Source: an uncultured Desulfosarcina sp. (lineage in GTDB: Bacteria > Desulfobacterota > Desulfobacteria > Desulfobacterales > Desulfosarcinaceae). From it: DNA of 64,000 nt. Made by a program: the position numbers and the translations under genes. Each line of letters starts with the position of its first letter. The first letter of the stretch is position 1. Positions 1-8,430 of the stretch are shown in pieces. The stretch lies in the NCBI RefSeq assembly GCF_963668215.1, contig NZ_OY764190.1, forward strand, positions 2,232,001-2,296,000, read 5' to 3'. The notes below the pieces were generated by a model. That model had not been told where the DNA came from, searched no databases, and worked only from the letters and a program-made list of their open reading frames with translations.

Positions 1-785
1 TGGATCTGATCAATCGATTGAAGCGCAAGTACGGCGGCTCGTTGGAGGCGCTTTTCCGAAAACGGGATGCCATCGATGCCGAACTGGCGGCGATTTCCGA
101 TATCGATGGCGAAATCGAGCGGGCACAGACGAAGCTGAAGGCCTACCATGACGAGTTGGCCGACTGTGCCCTGCGGCTGTCGGCCGAGCGCCGGCGGGTG
201 GCCCGCCGCTTTGCCAAATCCGTCGAGAAGGAACTGGCCGGCTTGAAGATGGCCGGCACCCGCTTCGATGTGGAGTTCTCCCGGACGCCCTGCGGCAGGC
301 AAACTTCCCCTTGGCTTTGTGCCGATGGGCACCTGCTGTCGGCTGCCGGCATCGATCAGGCGGTTTTCATGATCGCCCCCAATGTGGGCGAGTCGCTGAA
401 ACCGTTGGCTGCGATCGCCTCGGGAGGGGAGCTTTCCCGCGTAGTTCTGGCGCTGAAGGCCATTCTGGCGGGAACGGATGCGGTGGGGACGGTGATTTTT
501 GACGAGGTGGATGCGGGTATCGGCGGCGCCGTGGCCGAAACGGTGGGGAAAAAATTGAATGCCTTGGCCGGCAAACACCAACTGATCTGCATTACCCATC
601 TTCCCCAGATCGCCCGTTTTGGCGGCCATCACTATTTCATTGAAAAATGCGTGAAGAAGGGCCGGACGACCACCACCATCCGGCCGATGGACAAGGAAGC
701 GCGCATCCGGGAGATTGCCCGCATGCTGGGCGGGGAGACGATTACGCCGACGGCACTGGAGCATGCTAGAGCAATGATGGCTTGA
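1..785 (+). CDS. recN: DNA repair protein RecN, C-terminal part (5' end outside the window)
   Basis: SMC-like ATPase of recombinational double-strand break repair. The reading frame is open from base 3 (residues DLINRLKRKYGG precede the first possible internal start), so the gene begins upstream and only about 260 C-terminal residues are here. A coiled-coil segment rich in Glu, Lys and Leu is followed by the ABC signature SGGELSRV and the Walker B stretch VIFDEVDAGIGG, then the ITHLPQIA switch region typical of RecN. The stop lies 51 bases before the next gene. Confidence 0.93.
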   Translation, partial: DLINRLKRKYGGSLEALFRKRDAIDAELAAISDIDGEIERAQTKLKAYHDELADCALRLSAERRRVARRFAKSVEKELAGLKMAGTRFDVEFSRTPCGRQTSPWLCADGHLLSAAGIDQAVFMIAPNVGESLKPLAAIASGGELSRVVLALKAILAGTDAVGTVIFDEVDAGIGGAVAETVGKKLNALAGKHQLICITHLPQIARFGGHHYFIEKCVKKGRTTTTIRPMDKEARIREIARMLGGETITPTALEHARAMMA

Positions 786-836
786 CAATAAGGCTATTGT
801 AGTCAATTTTTAGGAAATTTTTATAAGGAGAAGGCA

Positions 837-1088
837 ATGCCTATATACGAATTCAAATGCCAGGACTGTGATGAATATATGGAAATCCTGGTTATGAACA
901 AGCAGGATGAAGTGGAAATGGTGTGCTCGAAATGCGGCTCCGGCAACCTGGAGCGGATTCTTTCTTCCACCAATCACGCCATTGCCGGGGGCGGAGGCGG
1001 ACAGCCCACGCAATCCGGCGTTAGCTCTCAGACCCGGACGTGCAGTTCGGGGTCATGCACCACCTACACCATTCCCGGACCGGCGTAA
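837..1088 (+). CDS. FmdB-family zinc ribbon protein
   Basis: An 83-residue protein starting MPIYEFKC, the classic opening of the FmdB regulatory-protein family. Two CxxC knuckles (CQDC near residue 9, CSKC near residue 31) form a zinc ribbon; a glycine-rich linker and a short Cys-containing tail follow. The ATG is preceded by an AAGGAG ribosome site. FmdB was named from a putative regulator of formamidase or amidase expression, but the biochemical role of these small ribbons is not settled. Confidence 0.85.
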   Translation: MPIYEFKCQDCDEYMEILVMNKQDEVEMVCSKCGSGNLERILSSTNHAIAGGGGGQPTQSGVSSQTRTCSSGSCTTYTIPGPA

Positions 1089-1099
1089 GGTTGCCCACC

Positions 1100-1537
1100 G
1101 TGAAACAGACGCTGTGGATTGTTTTCACGTTGTTTTCGGTGCTGGCTGCGGCGAGTGTCGCGCAGGCCGAACGGTTGAGCGTCAAGACCGATATCGCCAA
1201 CGTCCGTTCGGGACCGAACACAAGCGATGCGGTCATCTGGCAGGTGGAGAAGTATCATCCCCTGAACGTGGTGCGCACCCAGGGCGACTGGTGCCTGTTC
1301 GAGGATTTTGAAGGGGATCGCGGGTGGATCCATCGCTCGTTGCTCGACACGACCAGAACCGTAATCGTCAAGAAAAACAAATGCAACGTCCGTTCTGGAC
1401 CGGGAACCGGCAACGCGATCCGCTTTACCGTGGACAAGGGGATCCCCTTCAAGGTGATCGAGGAAAAGGGCGATTGGCTGCATGTGATCCACGCCGACGG
1501 CGACAAAGGGTGGCTTCACCGGGCGCTGCTATGGTAA
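1100..1537 (+). CDS. secreted protein with two bacterial SH3 domains
   Basis: About 145 residues. I chose the GTG at 1100 because TAAGG sits about 10 bases upstream and the resulting N terminus is a clean signal peptide (KQTLWIVFTLFSVLAAASVAQA). An in-frame ATG at 1040 would overlap fmdB and give a poor leader. The mature part has two tandem SH3b repeats, each with an NVRSGP motif and a GDW...GW(I/L)HR motif. Such domains usually bind peptidoglycan, so a periplasmic wall-associated role is inferred. No catalytic domain is present. Confidence 0.8.
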   Translation: MKQTLWIVFTLFSVLAAASVAQAERLSVKTDIANVRSGPNTSDAVIWQVEKYHPLNVVRTQGDWCLFEDFEGDRGWIHRSLLDTTRTVIVKKNKCNVRSGPGTGNAIRFTVDKGIPFKVIEEKGDWLHVIHADGDKGWLHRALLW

Positions 1538-1562
1538 CAAACTGAATTAAAAAGGAAAAGAT

Positions 1563-2552
1563 TTGAAGTTGCAGCAGGAAAAAACGCGGATTGTCGGACT
1601 GGGTTCGGCTCTGGTGGATATTCTGGTTCACGAAAGCGATGATTTTGTCCGGCGCATCGGCTACCCCAAGGGCGGTATGACCCTGGTGGACATGGAGGAG
1701 TTGGAAAGCATCCTTGCGCAGCTATCCACCGCCCCGGTCCAGGTCCCCGGCGGATCGGCATGCAACACGGCGGTCGGGGTCGGCCGTCTGGGAGGCCTAT
1801 CCCGTTTTGTTGGCAAACGGGGCAACGATGATCCGGGCCTTTTTTTTCAGGAGGCTCTGGTGCAGCGGGGAGTGGAACCGGTTTTGCTGCCCTCTGAATT
1901 GCCTACCGGCAGGGTGTTGTCCATTATCACGCCTGACGCCCAGCGAACCATGATCACCTACCTGGGCGCCTCTGCGGATACCCGACCCGATGAGATTACC
2001 GCAGATCATTTTGCCGGATGCGCCGTGGCCCACATGGAGGGGTATATGCTGTTCAACCCCGACTTGATGACGGCATCACTGACGGCTGCCAAAGCGGCCG
2101 GTTCGATGATTTCGCTGGACCTGGCCAGTTTTACCGTTGTCGAGCAGTCCAAGGATCTTCTGGACGAACTCATCGAAAAGTATGTGGATATCCTCATTGC
2201 CAACGAAGACGAAGCCCTGGCCTACACCGGAGAAGAGGACGAAGCAAAGGCGCTGGACCGATTGGCCCGGCATGTCGAGATTGCCGTACTGAAAGTCGGC
2301 GCCAGGGGCAGCTTTATTCAGGAATCCGGTCGGGTCTGCCGAATCGCCGCCCAGGGCTCCAACGGGGCTGTCGATACCACTGGCGCCGGAGATCTCTGGG
2401 CCTCCGGTTTTCTATATGGTATGGTAAACGGCTTTGATCATGAGAAGAGCGGGCGGATTGCTTCCGCATGCGGATATGAAGTCTGTCAGGTGGTCGGAGC
2501 CGATATCTCCGCTGACGGGTGGACGCGAATCAGAAAAAAACTGGAGGGATAA
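1563..2552 (+). CDS. PfkB-family carbohydrate/nucleoside kinase (adenosine-kinase-like)
   Basis: A 329-residue ribokinase-superfamily sugar or nucleoside kinase. The N-terminal VGLGSALVDILV and the VPGGSACNTAVGVGRLGG segment match PfkB signature 1. The C-terminal DTTGAGDLWASGFLYG carries the anion-hole glycines and catalytic Asp of signature 2. The start is TTG with AAAGGAAAAG just before it. The length and the QVPGGSACNTA spacing resemble adenosine-kinase-like members common in this phylum, but the substrate cannot be fixed from sequence. The stop overlaps the next start (TAATG), so the two are translationally coupled. Confidence 0.85.
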   Translation: MKLQQEKTRIVGLGSALVDILVHESDDFVRRIGYPKGGMTLVDMEELESILAQLSTAPVQVPGGSACNTAVGVGRLGGLSRFVGKRGNDDPGLFFQEALVQRGVEPVLLPSELPTGRVLSIITPDAQRTMITYLGASADTRPDEITADHFAGCAVAHMEGYMLFNPDLMTASLTAAKAAGSMISLDLASFTVVEQSKDLLDELIEKYVDILIANEDEALAYTGEEDEAKALDRLARHVEIAVLKVGARGSFIQESGRVCRIAAQGSNGAVDTTGAGDLWASGFLYGMVNGFDHEKSGRIASACGYEVCQVVGADISADGWTRIRKKLEG

Positions 2553-3238
2553 TGGCCAAGGGAACAGTGACACGCAAACAGCTGTTGAAAGAACCGGATC
2601 AGTTTATTACGTTTTCGGGAAAGTTGATCGCTTTCGGGCGATCCCACCTGAAACCGATTCTAATCGGCGCCGGGATTTTTGTCGCTCTGATATTGGCTGT
2701 CGCGGTGGCTGGCCAGATTTCCAACCGCAACGAGAGCAAGGCCTCTCAGCGGATTGAACAAGCACTGGCCAAATATTCGGCGGCTTTTCGAGACACCGAT
2801 GCCAAAACGGCCTACGATCGAGTGAAAGGCGATTTTACGGAGATTTTCGACCAATACGGGGCCAAAAGCGCGGTAAAAATTGCACGCATCGTATACGGCG
2901 ACATCAGTTACAATGCCGGAGACGCCGATACCGCCATTGCCATGTACACACAGGCGCTAAAGGACTTGGGCGACGCTTCGTCACTGAAGAATATTGTGCT
3001 CAGCGGCTTGGGGCACGCCTACCTGCTCAAAGGAGCCGACGCCGATGCTATCCGCTGTTTTGAAACGCTTTCCCGGGACGAGGAAACGACGATGAAGAGC
3101 GGTGCGCTGTTCAACTTGGCCTGGCTTTACGACAAAGCCGGTGAAAAAGAAAAAAGCAGAGCCAGTTATGAGGCCCTTTTGGCCGAATACCCCAACACGA
3201 TATATGGGGACCTGGTAAAAGAAAAAATCAACAGTTGA
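2552..3238 (+). CDS. membrane-anchored tetratricopeptide repeat protein (YfgM-like)
   Basis: A 228-residue protein. The ATG at 2552 overlaps the upstream stop and has GGAGGG a few bases before it; an in-frame ATG 33 bases earlier lies inside the kinase gene and is less likely. One transmembrane helix (ILIGAGIFVALILAVAVAG, about residues 31-50) is followed by TPR-like helical pairs, including VKIARIVYGDISYNAGDADTA and ALFNLAWLYDKAGEKEKS. This layout resembles YfgM/TPR_21 proteins that help periplasmic chaperones or the divisome. The precise role is unknown. Confidence 0.75.
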   Translation: MAKGTVTRKQLLKEPDQFITFSGKLIAFGRSHLKPILIGAGIFVALILAVAVAGQISNRNESKASQRIEQALAKYSAAFRDTDAKTAYDRVKGDFTEIFDQYGAKSAVKIARIVYGDISYNAGDADTAIAMYTQALKDLGDASSLKNIVLSGLGHAYLLKGADADAIRCFETLSRDEETTMKSGALFNLAWLYDKAGEKEKSRASYEALLAEYPNTIYGDLVKEKINS

Positions 3239-3270
3239 CGGTTATCGACCGCGACAACTCGAAAATAGAC

Positions 3271-3303
3271 GGTGTTCGTAAAAAGCGGTATTTTACGAAC
3301 ACC
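3271..3303. terminator. perfect 13-bp stem-loop between convergent genes
   Basis: GGTGTTCGTAAAA (3271-3283) and TTTTACGAACACC (3291-3303) are exact reverse complements around a 7-base loop. It sits between two converging genes, where a bidirectional terminator is expected. The A-tract and T-tract lie within the stem; there is no long run of T after it. Confidence 0.65.
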
Positions 3304-3310
3304 TTGGATT

Positions 3311-4696
3311 TCATCTTCCCTTTATTTTTTCCGACAGGTTGTATTTCTTGATTTTTTGATTCAGGCCGCTTTTGCCGATGCCCAACAGTTCTGCGGCGTG
3401 GGCCTGCACGTAATTGGCTTTTTTCAAGGCCCGGATAATCATGTTTTTTTCAACCAGGGCCAGCGTATCATACAGATTGGCCTCCAGGGGGATGCCGTCC
3501 ATGTGAAGGGTCCCGTGGGCATTGTCGACGAAGTCCTTGGGAAGGTCCGAAACCTGAATGATCGCTTCGGGACTCATCACAACCGCACGCTCGATGACAT
3601 TCTCCAGTTCGCGCACATTTCCAGGCCAATCGTACTCGTAAAACAGCTGTTCCACATCGCGGTCGATTCCGGTCACCGGTGGCTCCGTGTTGCGCTCATT
3701 GCTGTATTTGCCGATGAAGTGGCTCACCAGCAGCCGGATGTCTTCCAGCCGTTCCCGCAGCGGCGGCAAGGTAATGGGGACGACATTGAGCCGATAGAAC
3801 AGGTCCTCCCGGAATGAACCGCCGGCCACCTCTTCCTTCAAGGATTTGTTGGTGGCTGCAATCAGACGGATGTTTACCGATACCGGTTTTACGCCGCCGA
3901 CCCGCTCGATCACCCGCTCCTGGAGCACCCGAAGCAATTTTACTTGCAGATCCGGAGAAAGCTCGCCGATTTCATCCAAGAAAAGGGTTCCGCCGTCCGC
4001 GATTTCAAAACGCCCTTTTTTCATGGAGACCGCACCGGTAAAGGCCCCTTTCTCATGGCCGAACAGTTCGCTTTCCAACAGGGTTTCGGTCAAAGCGGAG
4101 CAATTGACGGCCACGAAAGATTTTTCTTTTCTGGGGCTATTGAAGTGCAGGGCTTTGGCCACCAGCTCCTTTCCCGTTCCGCTGGCACCTTCGATGAGCA
4201 CCGTGGCCGAGGCCGGGGCGACCTTGCGGATGACCTGGAATACATTCCGCATGGCTTTGCTTTTCCCGATGATATTATGAAAGCTGTAGCGATCTTCCAC
4301 GGCACTTCGAAGCTCGCGGTTCTCTTTGACCACGCGGAACATGGAAACGGCCTTGTGAACGTACAGCACGAGCTGTTCATTGTCGAAAGGCTTGAGAATG
4401 TAAGTGTAGGCCCCTTTCTGCATGGCCTCAACCGCTTTTTCCACAGTACCGTGGGCGGTCATCATGATCACGGGCAGGTCTGCATCTTTCTTTTTAATGC
4501 GCTCGAGGAGGGCGATACCATCCATGCCGGGCATCTTCATGTCGGTAAGCACGAGGTCCACGTCGGATCGGGATAAAATGTCCAGGGATTCGGGGCCGCT
4601 GTTGGCGGTAAGGGTTTCAAAACCGGCGTCTTCCAGCACGGCCGAAAGAATCAGGGTGTAATTTTTTTCATCGTCAACGATTAGAATGGTTTCCAT
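3311..4696 (-). CDS. sigma-54-dependent response regulator (NtrC/ZraR type)
   Basis: A 461-residue activator. The receiver (residues 1-115) has phospho-acceptor Asp52 in VLTDMKMPG and Lys in LKPF. The AAA+ domain (about 145-375) has Walker A EGASGTGKE, the sigma-54 contact loop GAFTGA, and Walker B GGTLFLDE. A Fis-type helix-turn-helix ends the protein (AAELLGIGKSGLNQKIKKY). It should activate sigma-54 promoters when phosphorylated by the kinase encoded 8 bases upstream. Its proximity to the pil operon invites comparison with PilR, but the kinase does not have PilS topology, so the regulon is unknown. Confidence 0.93.
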   Translation of the reverse strand: METILIVDDEKNYTLILSAVLEDAGFETLTANSGPESLDILSRSDVDLVLTDMKMPGMDGIALLERIKKKDADLPVIMMTAHGTVEKAVEAMQKGAYTYILKPFDNEQLVLYVHKAVSMFRVVKENRELRSAVEDRYSFHNIIGKSKAMRNVFQVIRKVAPASATVLIEGASGTGKELVAKALHFNSPRKEKSFVAVNCSALTETLLESELFGHEKGAFTGAVSMKKGRFEIADGGTLFLDEIGELSPDLQVKLLRVLQERVIERVGGVKPVSVNIRLIAATNKSLKEEVAGGSFREDLFYRLNVVPITLPPLRERLEDIRLLVSHFIGKYSNERNTEPPVTGIDRDVEQLFYEYDWPGNVRELENVIERAVVMSPEAIIQVSDLPKDFVDNAHGTLHMDGIPLEANLYDTLALVEKNMIIRALKKANYVQAHAAELLGIGKSGLNQKIKKYNLSEKIKGR

Positions 4697-4704
4697 TACG
4701 ACCT

Positions 4705-6120
4705 CTATTCATCCAGCGGGAATCTGACGGTTACCCGGGCGCCTTTTTCTTTGCGGTTGTCGATGCGAATCCTGCCGTCGTGGGATTCGATGATATTTCT
4801 GACAATGCCCAATCCCAGTCCGGTCCCCTTTTCCTTGGTGGTAAAAAAGGGATCCCAGACCTTTTCCATGGCCTGAGGCGGCACACCGCCGCCTTCGTCT
4901 TCGATCGACACCCAAAGGGCATTGTCTTGTTTTTCGATGGACACCTCGATTATGCCACCGTCGGGCATGGCCTGCATTCCATTGATCAGCAAGTTAAGAA
5001 ACGCCTGGTAGAGCATATCCCCGTCAGCCATGATTTCGGGAATTTCGTCAGTGAAAGTTGTCTTGATGATATATCCGTTTTTCTTTATCTGAGGTTCGAG
5101 GAACTGGATATTTTTCGTAATGACCCGATCGATTCGGCAAGGGGTCCGGTTGGGGGGCGTGGGCCGGGCATAGTTTAGAAAATCCGTGATAATGTTGTTC
5201 AGCCTTCGCGCTTCGGTAACAATGATATCGGTGATGGCGTTGAGCGCATCTTCAGGGTTCATCCTTTTTTTTAACAGCTCGGCCGAACTGCTGATAATGC
5301 CCAGCGGGTTCCTGATCTCATGGGAAACGCCGGCCACCATTTCCCCCAATGAGGAGAGGTGCTTGGATTTGGCCAGCTGCTCCTTGAGGCGCAAGCGCTC
5401 GACGGCCCGCTTTTCGATAATCCCCTCGCCCCGCTTGACCACATAAATCAAGGTCAGCAGCAAAATTCCCATCACGATGCTGATGGTGGCGATAACCATC
5501 ACCTGGTATTTGAATATCTTGCGGTAGTCGAGGGACAAATCCTGCCTGATTTCTATGACGCCCAATACCGGTCCGGAGATTGGAGACAGCGGACGCTCGG
5601 CTCGCAGCGGGGCAAAGGTGACGATTTTGATCTCTTTGGGAATGCCCAGAAAGATTTCCCACAGGGTCCCTCTTTGAACCAGTTTGGAACTCGATTTTCC
5701 TTCCAGCGCATTGTTGTAGGAACTGCCGCCCAGATTTTCGACCCCCACCAGTTCCGACGAAAAACTATAGGCGATGATGTCGTTTTTGCTGTATATATTG
5801 ACCATTTCGACATTGAAACTGTGCAGCGTGCTTCGAACGACGCTGTCCATCCGCTCGAACTGTTCCTGATTCCTCAACTCAATTTTTCCGTATTTCAACC
5901 CTACGGGCAGAATAAACTGCAAAAAAACCTGGTGGTTCAGGTTTTCGATGAGCAGGAGGGCATACTCTTCGCTTTTCTGGTACTGGATTGCGCGTACCCA
6001 GTGCGTGTTGAGCACGGAAAGGATGATGGTGCCAATGAAAATGACGATCAGGCTGGTAAACGTAAAGTATTTTACCAATCGAAACGGCTTGGCTGGTTCT
6101 GCTGGCTTCGAATATTTCAT
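4705..6120 (-). CDS. membrane sensor histidine kinase, partner of the NtrC-type regulator
   Basis: About 471 residues from the ATG at 6120. An in-frame extension to 6210 exists but adds a Cys/His-rich stretch with no ribosome site; neither start has a strong one. Two transmembrane helices (about residues 15-37 and 195-220) flank a periplasmic sensor region of roughly 160 residues. The kinase core has the H box GVSHEIRNPLG, an N box in FLNLLINGMQAMPDGG, and G boxes DEGGGVPP and GTGLGLGI. The stop is 8 bases before the regulator start, so this is a two-component operon. Confidence 0.88.
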   Translation of the reverse strand: MKYSKPAEPAKPFRLVKYFTFTSLIVIFIGTIILSVLNTHWVRAIQYQKSEEYALLLIENLNHQVFLQFILPVGLKYGKIELRNQEQFERMDSVVRSTLHSFNVEMVNIYSKNDIIAYSFSSELVGVENLGGSSYNNALEGKSSSKLVQRGTLWEIFLGIPKEIKIVTFAPLRAERPLSPISGPVLGVIEIRQDLSLDYRKIFKYQVMVIATISIVMGILLLTLIYVVKRGEGIIEKRAVERLRLKEQLAKSKHLSSLGEMVAGVSHEIRNPLGIISSSAELLKKRMNPEDALNAITDIIVTEARRLNNIITDFLNYARPTPPNRTPCRIDRVITKNIQFLEPQIKKNGYIIKTTFTDEIPEIMADGDMLYQAFLNLLINGMQAMPDGGIIEVSIEKQDNALWVSIEDEGGGVPPQAMEKVWDPFFTTKEKGTGLGLGIVRNIIESHDGRIRIDNRKEKGARVTVRFPLDE

Positions 6121-6171
6121 ATTGGGATTAAAGTTTACGATATCTGTGCCGATTTGTAAAAATATCAAATG

Positions 6172-6208
6172 ATGGCAATGCCATGGCATATAAAAAAACT
6201 TGCATGGC
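6172..6208. promoter_or_regulatory. cluster of ATGGCA/TGCCAT elements upstream of the kinase gene
   Basis: A perfect 12-bp palindrome ATGCCATGGCAT lies at 6178-6189, with further ATGGCA copies just before it and near 6204-6208. The cluster lies in the spacer between divergent transcription units, 50-90 bases upstream of the kinase start. It may be a regulator-binding region; no binding protein can be named. Confidence 0.35.
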
Positions 6209-6447
6209 ATGTCAATTGGCCATTTCTGGATTGAAATTGGCGAAAAATGAAACCAGATCTTCTTCGATTTTGCTCAAGTCTTTAATAAAGGGCAACGAGG
6301 CGACCCTAAGACCCAGAAATGAACGTATCGGAAGCGTTGCGAAAAAAAATGAACCGGTTCCTGACACAAGATAAGGGTAATTATCAATAGGGTTCCACAA
6401 TATAGCTTAAATAAACAAAATTATATATAAAAGTTGCATAATTTTAC

Positions 6448-6476
6448 TTGACAACGATTTCTTTTATGTCTTGAAT
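6448..6476 (+). promoter_or_regulatory. putative sigma-70 promoter for the XRE-pilMNOPQ operon
   Basis: TTGACA (6448-6453), a 17-base spacer and TTGAAT (6471-6476, 4 of 6 matches to the -10 consensus) lie about 100 bases upstream of the XRE gene in an AT-rich spacer. The rest of the gene-free stretch 6121-6579 shows no convincing coding region. Confidence 0.5.
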
Positions 6477-6579
6477 CATAGGAAAAGGTCAGCATCCCGG
6501 ATGAAAAGTGGTACCCAAGTGTGTTGAATCTTCTTTGACAAGCGGACACAGTGATTGCTTTTTTGATTCCCACAAGACG

Positions 6580-6786
6580 ATGGTTCAAATGGTGAAGAAT
6601 TCATTAAAAGAAATAAGAGAATCCCTTTTGATGAGCAAATCGGAACTGGCGAGAGAAGCGAATGTCTCTCCCATAACGATTACAAGGATCGAAGAGGGGA
6701 AACCGTGTCGGCTGGAAACCAAACGAAAGATTTTGTTGGCTTTGGGTTACGGCCTTTCCGATAGTAAAAAAATTTTTGGTGAATAA
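6580..6786 (+). CDS. small XRE-family helix-turn-helix regulator
   Basis: About 68 residues from the ATG at 6580; a second ATG three codons later (6589) is equally plausible, and an upstream in-frame ATG at 6508 gives a non-homologous Cys-rich leader. Nearly the whole protein is one HTH_3 domain: LKEIRESLLMSKSELAREANVS is helices 1-2 and PITITRIEEGKPCRLETKRKI is helix 3 onward. It ends 10 bases before pilM and shares its direction, so it is probably the first gene of the pilus operon and may autoregulate it. Confidence 0.8.
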   Translation: MVQMVKNSLKEIRESLLMSKSELAREANVSPITITRIEEGKPCRLETKRKILLALGYGLSDSKKIFGE

Positions 6787-6796
6787 AGAGCTGATC

Positions 6797-7855
6797 ATGT
6801 TATTTGGAAAAAAAGACCGACTCATAGGCCTTGACATTGGATCCCGCAGCATCAAAGCCGCGGAAATTTCCGAGACCAAAAAGGGAAAGACCCTTGAACG
6901 GTTTGGAATTATCGACATTGCTCCCGGCCTTATTGAAGATGGCGCCATCAACAACGCAGAGCAGGTTGCCGACACGATCCGGCAGTTATTCAAGAACTAC
7001 GGCATCAAAGGCAGCAATGTGGCGCTTTCCGTTGGCGGATACTCGGTGATTGTAAAGAAGATCAACGTTCAATCCATGTCGGAAGATCAGCTTCAAGACA
7101 CCATCAGTTTTGAAGCGGAACAGTACATCCCCTTCGACATCGCGGATGTCAACCTCGATTTTCAAATTCTCGGTGAGAATGAAAGCAACCCCAACCAGAT
7201 GAGCGTGCTGCTGGTTGCCGCCAAAAAGGAGATGGTTAACGATTATGTCAATCTCGCCCAGATGGCCGGATTGACGCCGTGTATCATCGACGTGGACGCT
7301 TTCGCCCTGCAGAATATATACGAATTCAATGCCGCTTCCGCCCAGAATGAAAATATCGCGCTCATCGATATCGGGGCAAGCAAAACCTCCCTGAATATTC
7401 TAAAAGGCCAAACTTCCGTTTTCATGCGAGACGTGTCGTTGGGCTGCGGCCAGATCAATCAGAAAATCTCTTCGTTGATTGACTGCTCGATAGAAGAGGC
7501 CGAGCAGATCAAGTTTGGCGAGCAGTCCGAGAAAATTACAGCCGGTGATCTTTCGGACATCATCTCATCCGTTGTTTCGGACTGGTGTACAGAAATCAGG
7601 CGAGCCCTGGACTTTTTCTATTCGACCTATCCCGACGATCAGATCAAAAGGATAATTCTCAGCGGTGGCGGTGGCAATATCAAGGAATTCAGACAATTGT
7701 TGTCTGTCGAAACCTCGGCTGAAGTGGCGACAATCAATCCCTTCGAAGGGTTTTATATAGACGAGAATCGGTTTGATGTGGAATTTCTAAAACGGATTGC
7801 TCCCCAGGCATCGATTAGCATGGGGCTGGCAACGAGAAAAGTTGATGATAAATGA
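6797..7855 (+). CDS. pilM: type IV pilus assembly protein PilM
   Basis: A 352-residue actin-fold cytoplasmic protein of the type IV pilus alignment complex. The phosphate-1 motif is GLDIGSRSIKAAEI near the N terminus; later nucleotide-pocket motifs are LIDIGASKTSLNIL and LSGGGGNIKEF. I chose the ATG at 6797 (MLFGKKDRLIGL), with AAAGAG about 6 bases upstream, over an in-frame ATG 21 bases earlier. It binds the N-terminal tail of PilN, encoded next with a 4-base ATGA overlap. Confidence 0.95.
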   Translation: MLFGKKDRLIGLDIGSRSIKAAEISETKKGKTLERFGIIDIAPGLIEDGAINNAEQVADTIRQLFKNYGIKGSNVALSVGGYSVIVKKINVQSMSEDQLQDTISFEAEQYIPFDIADVNLDFQILGENESNPNQMSVLLVAAKKEMVNDYVNLAQMAGLTPCIIDVDAFALQNIYEFNAASAQNENIALIDIGASKTSLNILKGQTSVFMRDVSLGCGQINQKISSLIDCSIEEAEQIKFGEQSEKITAGDLSDIISSVVSDWCTEIRRALDFFYSTYPDDQIKRIILSGGGGNIKEFRQLLSVETSAEVATINPFEGFYIDENRFDVEFLKRIAPQASISMGLATRKVDDK

Positions 7856-8430
7856 TACGCATTAATTTACTCCCATTTCGAGCCGCACGGAAAAAAGAAG
7901 ATATCAGGCGACAATTATCCGTGTTTGTGTTGTCACTTGTCATGGTGCTGATCGTTGCCGGTTGGTTCAGCTATTATTTGTCCGGCAAGATAAAAGCGTT
8001 GGACAAACAGATCAAAAGCACCCAGGAGCAAGTCAACAAGTACAATAAAATCAACCAAGAGATCGCTGATATCAAAAAGAAACTGGAACTTTTAAACAAG
8101 AAAATCGATGTCATCAAAACACTGGACATCACCCGTAAAGCCCCTGTCGAACTGCTCGACGACATGTCCCGCTTGGTCGTCGAAAAACGAATGTGGTATA
8201 CCGAATTAACCGAAAAAGGGGGGCAGGTAAACGTTTCGGGAGTCGCCCTGGACAATCCCACCATCGCCGAGTTCATGACGCGATTGGAAAAGTCCAACAA
8301 ATATCAGGACATCACCCTGGTTTCCATTAATAAAAACGATTCCATCAAGGGCTTGGCCCTGAAGACATTCAAAATCAAGTTTAAGAAGTCGCCTCCAAAG
8401 ACACAATCTAAACAGGTATCGAAGAAATGA
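7852..8430 (+). CDS. pilN: type IV pilus assembly protein PilN
   Basis: A 192-residue bitopic inner-membrane protein. The conserved N-terminal MIRINLLPFRAARKK is the PilM-binding motif, followed by one transmembrane helix (about residues 22-45) and a periplasmic coiled coil and ferredoxin-like region. It overlaps both pilM and pilO by four bases, indicating translational coupling. Confidence 0.95.
   Translation: MIRINLLPFRAARKKEDIRRQLSVFVLSLVMVLIVAGWFSYYLSGKIKALDKQIKSTQEQVNKYNKINQEIADIKKKLELLNKKIDVIKTLDITRKAPVELLDDMSRLVVEKRMWYTELTEKGGQVNVSGVALDNPTIAEFMTRLEKSNKYQDITLVSINKNDSIKGLALKTFKIKFKKSPPKTQSKQVSKK

Noticed and set aside
6184..6204. Sigma-54 promoter (TGGCAT...TTGCA)
   Set aside because: The GG-GC spacing is 15 rather than the required 10 bases.
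6183..6400. Short overlapping frames on both strands (about 62 codons each)
   Set aside because: No ribosome site and no recognisable sequence; they overlap the regulatory spacer.
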